DNA of 64,000 bases from Oscillospiraceae bacterium (GCA_017540645.1 JAFYAQ010000014.1:28437-92436), one strand, 5' to 3'. Positions 16,682-25,273 are shown, counted from the stretch's first letter. Numbers and translations are program-made. The notes: generated by a model from the letters alone, not told the origin.

Positions 16682-16718
16682 TGTCCTACCTCCACTTAAT
16701 TATTTAATGTATATACCT

Positions 16719-16752
16719 ATTATATTGGGTGCTTGTCCGCAATTCCAATATA
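16719..16752 (-). promoter_or_regulatory. promoter with perfect inverted repeat before the lyase gene
   Basis: On the minus strand TTGGAA (16748-16743) and TATAAT (16724-16719) lie 18 bases apart. TATATTGG (16721-16728) and CCAATATA (16745-16752) form a perfect 8-bp inverted repeat with a 16-base spacer, covering both promoter hexamers. It is a likely operator for a repressor or for the adjacent LysR protein. Confidence 0.6.
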
Positions 16753-16794
16753 TTTTTTTGATAGGATCCATAGCGCGTCTCAATCGCGCAGCGC

Positions 16795-17682
16795 TCAGCG
16801 CAGACAATAGTGGGTCTCTATGAAATCCGCCACTCTCTCCGCCGCCAGGGGGAGGGTTTTTCCCCGCAGCCGGGAGAGGTATACGTTGCGGCCCAGCTCA
16901 TGTCCGTTTTCAAAGATGGGCACCGCCGCCAGACGCTCGTCGTCCAGGGCGGGCACATAGGGCACCACCGTCACGCCCAGACCCAGCGCCGCGTACTGGA
17001 GGGCGGTGTTGCACTCCCGGACCTCAAAGGCGATCCGGGGCACGGCCTCCCGCCGGGCAAATTCCTCGTCCAGTTTCATCCGGAGGCTGCTCTGCCGGTC
17101 CAGCACGATCTGGGGTTCATGGATGAAGTCCTCCAGGGACACCGCCTCTCTTCCCGCCAGAGGGTGGTCCGCCGCCACCGCCAGATAGATCCGCTGGTAC
17201 AGGATGGGGACGGACTCGGTCCACTTCTCCTGCAGCATGCAGATGCCCAGGTCGATATCCCCGTTTTTCAGCTGCTCCAGGATCTCCTGGGAGCGGGCCT
17301 CGGTAAAGCTGAAGGCCAGGTGTTCGTCCTCGCTCTGTTCATAGAGATCTTTTATGATGGTGGGCACCAGACTGGAGGCTGCCGAGTGGACATAGCCCAG
17401 GCGCACGGTCTTCGGCTCCACCCTGTTGAGTCGGCGCACCGTTTCCGTGCCCTCCTCGATGGTGGCCAGCGCCTGCCGGACGTAGGGCAGGAAGCGTTCG
17501 CCGTACAGCGTCAGCTCCACCTTCCGGCTCTCCCGGCGGAAGAGCTTGGCCCCCAGCTCCAGCTCCAGCTCGTTCATGGCGTAGCTCAGACTGGGCTGGG
17601 AGATATTCAGCTCCTGGGCCGCACGGGTGTAATGGAGGATGCGGGACAGGGTTTCAAAGTATTTCAGCTGCAGAAGCGTCAA
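16795..17682 (-). CDS. LysR-family transcriptional regulator
   Basis: A 295-residue LTTR starting at a TTG codon with AAGGGGG upstream. The N-terminal winged HTH is canonical (LLQLKYFETLSRILHYTRAA then AQELNISQPSLSYAMNELEL). The C-terminal part is the periplasmic-binding-protein-like effector domain, with VRLGYVHSAASSLVP at its start. It is divergent from the aldehyde dehydrogenase operon, across 312 bases that contain a T-N11-A box at the proper distance from a consensus promoter, and next to the lyase gene. It most likely senses the pathway substrate or an intermediate. Confidence 0.93.
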   Translation of the reverse strand: MTLLQLKYFETLSRILHYTRAAQELNISQPSLSYAMNELELELGAKLFRRESRKVELTLYGERFLPYVRQALATIEEGTETVRRLNRVEPKTVRLGYVHSAASSLVPTIIKDLYEQSEDEHLAFSFTEARSQEILEQLKNGDIDLGICMLQEKWTESVPILYQRIYLAVAADHPLAGREAVSLEDFIHEPQIVLDRQSSLRMKLDEEFARREAVPRIAFEVRECNTALQYAALGLGVTVVPYVPALDDERLAAVPIFENGHELGRNVYLSRLRGKTLPLAAERVADFIETHYCLR

Positions 17683-17836
17683 GCGAAGGCGGCCCCCTTT
17701 TTTTCACCTTTCCCGGGAGTAAAAAGAGATGTTTTTACCAGAAACCGACAGGCGATTGCAATTTCGTATGTATTGTAGCATAGAAAGGGCAAAAAGTATA
17801 TTCCTTTTTTTGCGCAGAAGCTCTTTCGTCATTTTG

Positions 17837-17851
17837 ATAGAACTTTTCTAT
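17837..17851 (+). promoter_or_regulatory. LysR-type T-N11-A binding box
   Basis: ATAGAA-CTT-TTCTAT is a perfect 15-bp dyad with T at 17838 and A at 17850, exactly eleven bases apart. Its centre at 17844 is about 65 bases before the predicted transcription start (~17909), where LTTR recognition sites usually lie. Confidence 0.75.
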
Positions 17852-17873
17852 AGATTTTTGTGAAGAAAAGTAT

Positions 17874-17902
17874 TTGACGAAAAACGTGATTTCCACTATA
17901 TT
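17874..17902 (+). promoter_or_regulatory. sigma-A promoter of the aldehyde dehydrogenase operon
   Basis: TTGACG (17874-17879) and TATATT (17897-17902) with a 17-base spacer. The leader runs ~85 bases to the ATG at 17995, which has a strong AAGGAGG site. Confidence 0.85.
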
Positions 17903-17994
17903 ATTTTTGTGTAAAATTAAATAGGCGTTACTATGCCCATCGGCGCCTGTTTAAGTGCAGACAAAACTATTTTTTATAAGGAGGATACCCTACC

Positions 17995-19515
17995 ATGAGC
18001 AGAATGAGCGACATGACTGAGCCCTATTCCAAGCTGACCCAAGACCAGATCGATGACATCGAGGCTTGCTACGCCAGAGCCGTGAAGGCCCAGAAAGAGT
18101 TTGAGACCTGGAGCCAGGAAGACATTGACCGGACCATCAAGTCCGTTGCCCAGATGGTCGCCAACTCCAAGACCTTCCATGAGCTGGTAGAGCTCGGCAT
18201 CAAAGAGAGCCGCTTCGGCGATCCCATCAGCCGTGAGAACAAGCGTTTCAAGATCCGCGGCATTCTGCGTGACTGCCTGCGCGAGAAGTCCGTCGGCAAG
18301 GTCGGCGAGATGCCCGAGCGCAAGATTGAGCTGTACGCCAAGCCCGTGGGCATCATCGCCTGCGTCATCCCCGCCACCAACCCTGACCTGACCCCCGCCG
18401 GCAATGCGATCTACGCCGTGAAGGCCCGCAACGCCATCATCTTCAGCCCCCACCCCCGTACGGCCGGCACCTCCCGCAAGACCGTTGAGCTGATGCGCGC
18501 CGGACTGGCCCGCGTCGGCGCTCCCGAGGACCTGATCCAGATCCTGGGCACCAACGGCTGCAAGATCAACCGTCAGATCTCCGAGGCCCTGATGACCAAG
18601 TGCGATCTGGTCATCGCCACCGGCGGCCAGGGCGTCGTGCGTCGTGCTTACTCCTCCGGCACCCCGTCCTTCGGCGTCGGCTCCGGCAACGCCACCATGA
18701 TCTGGGACGAGACCGCCATCCAGGATCTGCACCACGCTGCTGACAACACCATGCGTTCCAAGACCTCCGACTTCGGCTCCGGCTGCTCCGCCGACGGCAA
18801 CATCATCATCCACGAGAGCATCTGGGATGCCGCTCTTGCTGAGCTGCAGAAGGTCGGCGGCTACATCATGACCGAGGAAGAGCAGGAGAAGATGCGCTGG
18901 GCCATGTGGGATGAGAACATCCACCGCAACAGCGACACCGTCGCCCTGTCCGCTCTGGACATGGCCGCGAAGGCCGGCTTCGAAGTTCCTCCCACCACCC
19001 GCTTCCTGATCGCCTCCCACGGCACCGGCGTCTTCGAGAGCGGTGTTGAGGGCATCTGGTGCCGCGAGAAGCTGACCACCGTCCTGGCTGTGCACAAGTA
19101 CTCCGGCGAGTTCCAGAACGCCATCGACATGGTCCAGAAGATGCATGACGCGGTGCCCGGCATGGGTCACTCCGTGGGTATCTTCTCCTTCGACGACAGC
19201 CACATCGACCGTCTGGCGCGCGTGGCCCGCGTCGGCCGCATCATGGTCCGTCAGCCCCAGTCCAAGGCCAACTCCGGCTCCATGAACAACGGCATGCCCA
19301 TGACCTCCTCCATCGGCTGCGGCACCTGGGGCGGCAACGCCACCAGCGAGAACGTGTCTCTGCACCACTACATGAACATGACCTGGGTCTCCCGCGAGTA
19401 CGAGACTCCCGACTGGCAGACCGACGAGGAGCTGTTCGGCGAGTTCTACGATCCCGAGCTGGAGAAGGTGCAGTACTCTGCCTACAACTCCAACGACGCC
19501 CTGAAGGCCGAGTAA
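17995..19515 (+). CDS. CoA-acylating aldehyde dehydrogenase
   Basis: A 506-residue protein of the acylating group (AdhE N-domain, EutE/PduP, sulfoacetaldehyde dehydrogenase SauS). Signatures seen are IPATNPDLTPAGNAIY, ARNAIIFSPHPR near residue 145, ATGGQGVVRRAYSSG near 208, the catalytic Cys264 in FGSGCSADGN, and the C-terminal GCGTWGGNATSENV. These enzymes turn an aldehyde, NAD(P) and CoA into an acyl-CoA. The likeliest role is to convert an aldehyde made by the ThDP enzyme into an acyl-CoA for the lyase. A SauS-like role in sulfonate use is an alternative. It is first in the operon and its codon use is highly biased, as expected of a strongly expressed gene. Confidence 0.9.
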   Translation: MSRMSDMTEPYSKLTQDQIDDIEACYARAVKAQKEFETWSQEDIDRTIKSVAQMVANSKTFHELVELGIKESRFGDPISRENKRFKIRGILRDCLREKSVGKVGEMPERKIELYAKPVGIIACVIPATNPDLTPAGNAIYAVKARNAIIFSPHPRTAGTSRKTVELMRAGLARVGAPEDLIQILGTNGCKINRQISEALMTKCDLVIATGGQGVVRRAYSSGTPSFGVGSGNATMIWDETAIQDLHHAADNTMRSKTSDFGSGCSADGNIIIHESIWDAALAELQKVGGYIMTEEEQEKMRWAMWDENIHRNSDTVALSALDMAAKAGFEVPPTTRFLIASHGTGVFESGVEGIWCREKLTTVLAVHKYSGEFQNAIDMVQKMHDAVPGMGHSVGIFSFDDSHIDRLARVARVGRIMVRQPQSKANSGSMNNGMPMTSSIGCGTWGGNATSENVSLHHYMNMTWVSREYETPDWQTDEELFGEFYDPELEKVQYSAYNSNDALKAE

Positions 19516-19544
19516 TTTCCCCGCGGCCCATTCCCCAGTAAACC

Positions 19545-19588
19545 AGGACGGGAGCCGGACGGCTTGCCCGCGCTCCCGTCCTTTTATT
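19545..19588 (+). terminator. intra-operon terminator or attenuator
   Basis: AGGACGGGAGC (19545-19555) pairs with GCTCCCGTCCT (19572-19582), followed by TTTATT. It lies between the dehydrogenase and TIM-barrel genes and probably reduces, rather than stops, read-through. Confidence 0.75.
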
Positions 19589-19610
19589 GAATGAAAAGGA
19601 GACTTCAATC

Positions 19611-20450
19611 ATGGCAAGAAAGTTTTCTCTCGCTTACCTGACCATCCCCGGCGTCAACCCCATGGAGCAGATCAAGATCGCCAAGGAAGTCGGCTATGAC
19701 TTCGTCAGCCTGCGTACCATCCCCATGCATCTGCCCGGCGAGCCCGAGTTCCTGCTGGACCGGGATCCCGCTCTGTTCGAGGCCACCAAGGCTGCCCTGA
19801 AGGAGTACGACATGCCCCTGATGGACATCGAGCTGGCCCGTATCCGTCCCGACCTGGACATCAACGAGTACAAGCCCGCCTTTGAGAAGGCCGCTGAGCT
19901 GGGCGCCACCGACGTCCTGGGCAGCGTCTGGACCCGCGACAAGGCCTGGTACACCGAGACCGCCGGCAAGGTCGCCGACATGGCCAAGGAATTCGGCCTG
20001 AAGTACAACATCGAGTTCCTGCCCTGGGCCGGTGTCCGCAACCTGCAGGAGGACATCTCCCTGGTCGACGCTCTGGGCCGCGACAACGTGTACGTCATGG
20101 TGGACACCCTCCATGCCGGCCGCGCCGGCGTCTCCGGCGCCGAGCTTGCCCGTACCCCCCGCAAGTACTTCAACTTCATCCATCTGTGCGACGGCCCTGC
20201 CGGCCCCGACGGCGATCCCGTGCTGGACAACATCAAGGACGACCTGATGCTCTACACCGCCCGTGAGGCCCGCTACTATCCCGGCGAGGGCGCCATGCCC
20301 ATCGCGGAGATGGTCAAGGCTATGCCTGAGATCCCCCTGTCCATCGAGCTTCCCAACCTGAAGGAGATCGCGGCCCGCGGCATGAAGGGCCACGCTGCCC
20401 GCTGCCTGGAGACCGCGAAGGCTTACTTCAAGGCTAACGGCATCGAATAA
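19611..20450 (+). CDS. xylose-isomerase-like TIM barrel (sugar phosphate isomerase/epimerase fold)
   Basis: A 279-residue TIM barrel from the ATG at 19611 (AAAAGGAGA upstream). The metal ligands of this fold are in place: Glu135 in NIEFLPWAG, Asp165 and His168 in VMVDTLHAG, His191 and Asp194 in IHLCDGPAG, Glu246 in LSIELPN. The family contains isomerases, epimerases and dehydratases such as IolE (inosose dehydratase) and 3-dehydroshikimate dehydratases. Which reaction applies is not decided by sequence alone. Its position between the aldehyde dehydrogenase and the ThDP enzyme recalls the iol gene order, so isomerisation or dehydration of a cyclic keto acid is the best guess. Confidence 0.85.
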   Translation: MARKFSLAYLTIPGVNPMEQIKIAKEVGYDFVSLRTIPMHLPGEPEFLLDRDPALFEATKAALKEYDMPLMDIELARIRPDLDINEYKPAFEKAAELGATDVLGSVWTRDKAWYTETAGKVADMAKEFGLKYNIEFLPWAGVRNLQEDISLVDALGRDNVYVMVDTLHAGRAGVSGAELARTPRKYFNFIHLCDGPAGPDGDPVLDNIKDDLMLYTAREARYYPGEGAMPIAEMVKAMPEIPLSIELPNLKEIAARGMKGHAARCLETAKAYFKANGIE

Positions 20451-20485
20451 TCCATTAATATTTTAACAGAAGGAAGGAGATCCCG

Positions 20486-22321
20486 ATGAGCAAGAAAGTT
20501 ACCGCCGAACTGATGGTCAAATACCTGGAGCACAGAGACGTAAAGTACGTTTTCGGTCTGTGTGGCCACACTTTGATCACGTTCCTGGACGCTCTGGGCA
20601 AGAGCGACAAAGTCAAGTACATCTCCAACCGCCATGAGGCCGTTGCCTCCACCGCCGCCGACGGCTACGCCCGCATCACCCACAAGGCTTCCGTGGTCAT
20701 GTGCCACCTGGGGCCTGGCATCACCAACGTGCTGACCGGTGTGGCCAACGCCTCCTTTGACTCCATCCCCATGGTCGTCATCGCCGGCGATGTGCCCAGC
20801 TACTACTACGGCAAGCACCCCCACCAGGAGGTCAACCTGCACGCTGACGGCTCCCAGTACCGTATGCTGGAGCCCGTGTGCAAGCGCTGCTGGCGGGTCG
20901 ACGATCCCGAACTGCTGCCCGACATTATGGACCGCGCCTTCCGTCTGGCCGAGTCCGGCCGCCCCGGCCCCGTGCTGATCGACATGCCCATGGACATGTT
21001 CGCCCGCGAGGTGGAGGAGCATCTGTGGGATCGCTGCCTGAAGGATTCCCCCGTGACCATGAAGCCCGCTCTCGACCCCGCTGCCGCCAAGGCCATCGCC
21101 GAGAAGCTGGTCAACGCCAAGAACCCCGTCGTCCACGCCGGCGGCGGCATCCTGCTGGCCCAGGCTTCCCAGGAGCTGGCCGATCTGGTCGAGTACCTGG
21201 ATCTGCCCGTGTCCCGCACCCTGATGGGTCAGGGCTGCCTGCCCGATAACCACCCCCTGATGGTCGGCCAGACCGGCTTCTGGGGCCTGGAGTTCACCCA
21301 CAGCCTGACCAAGAACGCCGACGTCATCCTGGCGCTGGGCACCCGCTTTGCCGAGGCCGACAGCTCCAGCTGGTACCAGGGCGTCACCTTTGATCCCCGC
21401 GTGACCACCTTCCTGCAGATCGACATCGACCCCAACGAGATCGGCCGCAACTACCCCGTGGAGATCGGCGCTCTGGGCGACCTGAAGCTGGGCCTGAAGC
21501 AGATTCTGGAAGAAGTCAAGAAGATCTGCCCCGAGGGCAAGAAGAATCCCGAGCTGCGCGCCGCCATCGCCAAGGCGAAGGCCGACTTCAAGGCCAGCAA
21601 CGTGGACATCTCCAACGACAGCCGCTTCCCCATGACCCCGCAGCGCATCCTGAAGGACGTCAAGGAAGTCATCCCCGAGGACGCTCTGATCTTCACCGAC
21701 GTGGGCTGGAACAAGAACGGCGTTGCCCAGGAGTTCGACATCAACATCCCCGGCTGCGTGCACCACAGCTCCGGCCTGGCCACCATGGGCTACGGCGCTT
21801 CCGCCGTCCTGGGCGGCAAGCTGGCGGCTCCCGACCGCATCTGCCTCACTCTGACCGGTGACGGCGGCTTCGGCGTGAACCCCACCTGCCTGGCCACCGC
21901 CGTGGAAAAGGGCATCGCCGTGACCTGGGTCGTCATGAACAACTCTGCCTTCGGCACCATCGCCGGTCTGATGAACGGCAACTACGGCAACAAGTACGGC
22001 ACCACCTTCTATACCCCCGACGGCGAGTCCTACTCCCCCAACTGGGCCAAGGTCGCCGAGGCCTACGGTGTGGAAGCCATCCACTGCAACTCCGCCGAGG
22101 AGTTCAAGCCCGCCATGGAGAAGGCCATGGAGGCCAACCGCGCCGGCCGTCCCTTCCTTGTTGAGGCTCCCATGGAGAACATCGTGGTTCCCACTCCCGG
22201 CTGCTGGAACATCAACGACATCTACACTCCGAAGGCCGACATCATCGCCGACGGCAAGCTGATTCGTCAGGAGGACGGCAGCTACATCGCTCCCATCCAC
22301 TCCAAGTCCCACAAGGGCTGA
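20486..22321 (+). CDS. thiamin diphosphate-dependent enzyme (acetolactate synthase / IolD-type fold)
   Basis: A 611-residue ThDP enzyme. The catalytic Glu51 lies in SNRHEAVASTAADGYAR, the central domain follows, and the ThDP/Mg motif runs from GDGG at residue 458 to VVMNNSAFG about 28 residues later. The family includes acetolactate synthase, benzoylformate decarboxylase, sulfoacetaldehyde acetyltransferase and the ring-cleaving IolD and cyclohexane-1,2-dione hydrolase. No acetolactate synthase small subunit is nearby, and the sequence does not look like ilvB. In this context a C-C bond cleavage of a diketone or alpha-keto acid giving an aldehyde for the neighbouring dehydrogenase is plausible. 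The ribosome site AAGGAGA is seven bases upstream. Confidence 0.85.
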   Translation: MSKKVTAELMVKYLEHRDVKYVFGLCGHTLITFLDALGKSDKVKYISNRHEAVASTAADGYARITHKASVVMCHLGPGITNVLTGVANASFDSIPMVVIAGDVPSYYYGKHPHQEVNLHADGSQYRMLEPVCKRCWRVDDPELLPDIMDRAFRLAESGRPGPVLIDMPMDMFAREVEEHLWDRCLKDSPVTMKPALDPAAAKAIAEKLVNAKNPVVHAGGGILLAQASQELADLVEYLDLPVSRTLMGQGCLPDNHPLMVGQTGFWGLEFTHSLTKNADVILALGTRFAEADSSSWYQGVTFDPRVTTFLQIDIDPNEIGRNYPVEIGALGDLKLGLKQILEEVKKICPEGKKNPELRAAIAKAKADFKASNVDISNDSRFPMTPQRILKDVKEVIPEDALIFTDVGWNKNGVAQEFDINIPGCVHHSSGLATMGYGASAVLGGKLAAPDRICLTLTGDGGFGVNPTCLATAVEKGIAVTWVVMNNSAFGTIAGLMNGNYGNKYGTTFYTPDGESYSPNWAKVAEAYGVEAIHCNSAEEFKPAMEKAMEANRAGRPFLVEAPMENIVVPTPGCWNINDIYTPKADIIADGKLIRQEDGSYIAPIHSKSHKG

Positions 22322-22353
22322 TGCCTGACTGATTTTATCCTTTAACCCATGCG

Positions 22354-22396
22354 TCGGGGGAGCGGCGCGGCCGCTCCCCCGAATAATAATTTTTAT
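22354..22396 (+). terminator. intra-operon terminator
   Basis: TCGGGGGAGCGGC pairs with GCCGCTCCCCCGA around a GCG loop, followed by an AT-rich tail with TTTTTATT. It lies between the ThDP gene and the shikimate-dehydrogenase-like gene. Confidence 0.8.
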
Positions 22397-22419
22397 TGTT
22401 AAATGAGGAAGGGAAAAAA

Positions 22420-23292
22420 ATGAAAGTCGATATCAACACCAAATTTATCGGTCTTCTGGGCAACCCCCTGAAGCAGTCCTTCGCCGCCCGTATGCAGAAC
22501 GCCGCCTACCGCGCTGCCGGTCTGAACAACATCTACTTCTACAACGTTGTGGATAACGATCACCTGGGCGACGTGGTCAACGGCATCCGCTACATGCCCT
22601 TCGCCGGCTTCGCCGTCACGAAGCCCAACAAGGTGGAAGTGCTGCAGTATCTGGACGAGCTGGATCCCCTGTGCCAGAAGATGGGCGCCTCCAACACCGT
22701 CGTGAAGACGGAAGAGGGCAAGCTGATCGGCTACAACACCGACGGTGTCGGCTTCTATCAGTCTCTGATGGAAGAGGGCGGCCTGGTTGCCAAGGACCAC
22801 ACCTTCCTGCTGCTGGGCGCCGGCGGCGCCGGCCGTGCCATGTGCTGCGTGCTGGCCTACGAGGGCGCGAAGAAGATCTACGTCGCCTCCCGTACCCTGG
22901 CCTCCGCTCAGAACCTGGCGGACGACCTGAACGCCAACTTCGCCCCCGTGGCCGAGGCCATGACCATGGCCGACTACAAGGACGTGCTGTCCAAGTGCGA
23001 CTGCGTCATGAACTCCTCCGGCGTGGGCATGGGCAAGTCCATCGGCCAGAACCCCATGAAGAAGGAAGACATCGACACCAACGCTCTGTACTACGATGCC
23101 TGCTACAACCCCGCCAAGACCCAGTTCCTCATCGACGCCGAGGAAGCCGGCGCCAAGATCCTCAACGGTCTGGGCATGAGCCTGTACCAGGGCGCCCGCC
23201 AGATCAAGCTGTGGACCGGCATCGATCCCGACATCGAGGTCATGCGTCAGGAGCTGTTCGACATCCTGGCCGGCAAACCCGAAAAGGAGTAA
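22420..23292 (+). CDS. shikimate/quinate dehydrogenase-family oxidoreductase
   Basis: A 290-residue AroE-fold protein from the ATG at 22420 (GAGGAAGGG upstream). The catalytic Lys71 (TKPNK) and Asp108 (GYNTDG), Asn92 (GASNTVV) and the nucleotide loop LLGAGGAGRA with SRTLASA are all present, so it should be an active NAD(P) enzyme on a cyclic hydroxy acid. In the substrate-carboxylate motif, which is S-x-S in AroE, the first Ser (20) is kept but the second is Ala22, so the substrate may differ from shikimate. The context is catabolic: it is immediately upstream of a TRAP transporter, not of aromatic amino acid genes. Confidence 0.87.
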   Translation: MKVDINTKFIGLLGNPLKQSFAARMQNAAYRAAGLNNIYFYNVVDNDHLGDVVNGIRYMPFAGFAVTKPNKVEVLQYLDELDPLCQKMGASNTVVKTEEGKLIGYNTDGVGFYQSLMEEGGLVAKDHTFLLLGAGGAGRAMCCVLAYEGAKKIYVASRTLASAQNLADDLNANFAPVAEAMTMADYKDVLSKCDCVMNSSGVGMGKSIGQNPMKKEDIDTNALYYDACYNPAKTQFLIDAEEAGAKILNGLGMSLYQGARQIKLWTGIDPDIEVMRQELFDILAGKPEKE

Positions 23293-23298
23293 TTGCCC

Positions 23299-23865
23299 AT
23301 GAAGAAAGCGATCAAGTGGTTTGACGACCACTTTGAGGAAACGCTTCTTGTGATCCTTCTCATCATCATTGCTGTCGTCAGCATGATGCAGGTGTTCTTC
23401 CGGCAGCTGCCCTTCCTCCCCACTCTGAAGTGGGCCGAGGAGTTCTGCCGTTTCGCCTGGATCTGGAGCGTCTTCCTCTCCCTGCCTTACACCATCCGTA
23501 AGGCCAGCATGCTGCGCGTGGCCATCCTGCTGGATCTGATGCCGCAGGCGGTGCGCAAGGTATTCAACATGGTGATCGACCTGGTCACTGTCGCCTCCAT
23601 GGCCTTCCTGGGCTGGCACTCCGTTCCCCTGCTGCAGAAGATCATTGCCAGCGCGGAGCTGTCCTCGGCCATGACCTGGCCCATGTGGATCATCTACATC
23701 ATCCTGCCCATCGGCTTCTTCCTGGGAGCCCTGCGCGGAATCCAGATGTTCATCTACCACCTGACACACTTCAATGAGCATGAGCTGACCACCAAAGAGC
23801 AGGCCGAGGCCGACGCCCGCGCGGAAGCCGAGACTGCCGAGAGAGCGGAAGGGGAGGACAAATAA
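23299..23865 (+). CDS. dctQ: TRAP transporter small membrane subunit
   Basis: A 188-residue membrane protein with four hydrophobic helices, the first TLLVILLIIIAVVSMMQVFF and including WAEEFCRFAWIWSVFLSLPY, the core DctQ signature. A charged helical tail rich in Ala/Glu follows. The ATG at 23299 uses an AAAAGGAG site that overlaps the stop of the dehydrogenase gene; a TTG two codons earlier is less likely. DctQ scaffolds the large permease subunit. Its stop is followed at once by the dctM ATG, so the two are coupled. Confidence 0.92.
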   Translation: MKKAIKWFDDHFEETLLVILLIIIAVVSMMQVFFRQLPFLPTLKWAEEFCRFAWIWSVFLSLPYTIRKASMLRVAILLDLMPQAVRKVFNMVIDLVTVASMAFLGWHSVPLLQKIIASAELSSAMTWPMWIIYIILPIGFFLGALRGIQMFIYHLTHFNEHELTTKEQAEADARAEAETAERAEGEDK

Positions 23866-25164
23866 ATGGCTGCGTTATTGGTATTTGTTGTCTTCCTCGG
23901 CTGCATCGTTCTCACGGTGCCCATCAGCGTAAGTATGATCGTTGGCTCCCTGGCCCCCATTCTGACCATGGGCAAGGGCGGCTCCGTCGTACAGCTGCTG
24001 AACAACACCTTCTCCGGCGCCAACTCCACCCCCATCCTGGCGGTGCCCCTGTTCATCCTGGGCGGCGTCATCATGGCCGAGGGCGGCATTTCCCGGAGAC
24101 TGTTCAACTTCTTCGCTTACTTTGTGGGCCGTTTCAGGGGCGGTCTGCCCTGCGCGGCCATCATCACCTGCCTGTTCTACGGCGCCATCTCCGGCTCCGG
24201 CCCGGCGACCACCGCCGCTGTCGGCTCCATGTGCATCCCCTTCCTGGTGGATCTGGGCTATGACAAGCAGTGGGTGGCCGGCCTGGTCTCCGTGGCAGGC
24301 GGTCTGGGCGTTATCATCCCGCCCTCCATCCCCTTCGTCTTGTACGCTCTGGCCACCGGTATCTCCACCGGCGACCTGTTCCTGGGCGGCATTCTCCCCG
24401 GCATTCTGATCGGCGTGTTCCTGATGGCCTATGCCGTCTTCTACTGCGCCCGGAAGGGTGAGGATCGCGCCCGGATCGAGCAGAAGATGAAAGACCTGAG
24501 CGCCAACGGCTTCGGCAAGCTCTTCGGCGACAGCATCCTGGCCCTCCTGTGCCCCATCGTGGTACTGGGCGGTATCTACTCCGGTCTGTTCACCCCCACC
24601 GAGGCGGCCGTGGTCAGCGTGTTCTACGCTCTGATCGTGTCCGTGTTCGTGTACCGGAGCGTGAAGATCAAGCAGATCTGGGGCCTGCTGCAGAACTCCG
24701 TAAAGACCTACGCCGGTCTTGCCTTCGTGCTGGCCTTCGCTACCGCTTTCGGCCGTGTGCTGTCCCTGACCAAGGCCACCAAGGCTGTGGAGACCTTCGT
24801 GCTGGCCAACTTCCACTCCGGCTACGCCGTGCTGAGCGTGCTGGTCATCCTCTTCCTGATCCTGGGTATGATCATGGACACCGGTCCGGCCATCATCATC
24901 CTGGCCCCCGTGTTCCTGCCCGTGGTGCAGCAGATGGGCGTCAACCCCATCCACTTCGGTGTTATCCTGGTGTGCTGCCTGTCCATCGGCCTGGCCACGC
25001 CTCCCTTCGGTCTGGACCTGTTCGTGGCCGGCAACCTGGCGGAGGAGCCCCCCATGGCGGTGGCCAAGAAGGCTCTGCCCTTCATGATCGCCTTCCTGAT
25101 CGCCCTGGTGCTCATCACCTACGTGCCCGCCATCAGCACCCTGCTGGTCACCAAGCAGTACTGA
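23866..25164 (+). CDS. dctM: TRAP transporter large permease subunit
   Basis: A 432-residue membrane protein with about twelve hydrophobic segments. DctM hallmarks are AIITCLFYGAISGSGPATTA, GLGVIIPPSIPFVLYA and the C-terminal half block GMIMDTGPAIIILAPVFLP followed by GLATPPFGLDLFVA. It uses the sodium gradient to import the ligand delivered by DctP. The length is normal for an unfused DctM. Confidence 0.95.
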   Translation: MAALLVFVVFLGCIVLTVPISVSMIVGSLAPILTMGKGGSVVQLLNNTFSGANSTPILAVPLFILGGVIMAEGGISRRLFNFFAYFVGRFRGGLPCAAIITCLFYGAISGSGPATTAAVGSMCIPFLVDLGYDKQWVAGLVSVAGGLGVIIPPSIPFVLYALATGISTGDLFLGGILPGILIGVFLMAYAVFYCARKGEDRARIEQKMKDLSANGFGKLFGDSILALLCPIVVLGGIYSGLFTPTEAAVVSVFYALIVSVFVYRSVKIKQIWGLLQNSVKTYAGLAFVLAFATAFGRVLSLTKATKAVETFVLANFHSGYAVLSVLVILFLILGMIMDTGPAIIILAPVFLPVVQQMGVNPIHFGVILVCCLSIGLATPPFGLDLFVAGNLAEEPPMAVAKKALPFMIAFLIALVLITYVPAISTLLVTKQY

Positions 25165-25183
25165 TCCGTCCGTCCATCCTGAC

Positions 25184-25209
25184 CCCACCGCCGGAATTCC
25201 GGCGGTGGG
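25184..25209. promoter_or_regulatory. intercistronic 26-bp perfect palindrome
   Basis: CCCACCGCCGGAA followed by its exact complement TTCCGGCGGTGGG, without a T tract. Such hairpins before binding-protein genes commonly protect one mRNA segment from decay, allowing more DctP than permease. Confidence 0.65.
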
Positions 25210-25273
25210 CTGATACGGCAAGAATTCCCATAGGGAGTTTTTGAATATCCTACAGAAAAGGAGAAATGTACAC

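Larger units (their letters stand above)
17683..17994. promoter_or_regulatory. divergent control region of the catabolic regulon
   Basis: 312 bases without a gene between LysR and the dehydrogenase operon. It is AT-rich and contains a LysR-type box and a sigma-A promoter for the rightward operon, listed separately. A second weak candidate for LysR itself lies near 17760-17785. No riboswitch-like structure was seen. Confidence 0.8.

Noticed and set aside
20486..22321. Acetolactate synthase (ilvB).
   Set aside because: No ilvN or other branched-chain genes adjoin it; the context is a transporter-linked catabolic operon.
15755..25164. Assigning the regulon firmly to sulfonate (isethionate or taurine) use because of the SauS-like dehydrogenase.
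   Set aside because: The ThDP enzyme does not resemble Xsc, and no phosphotransacetylase, sulfite exporter or desulfonating lyase is present. Kept only as an alternative.
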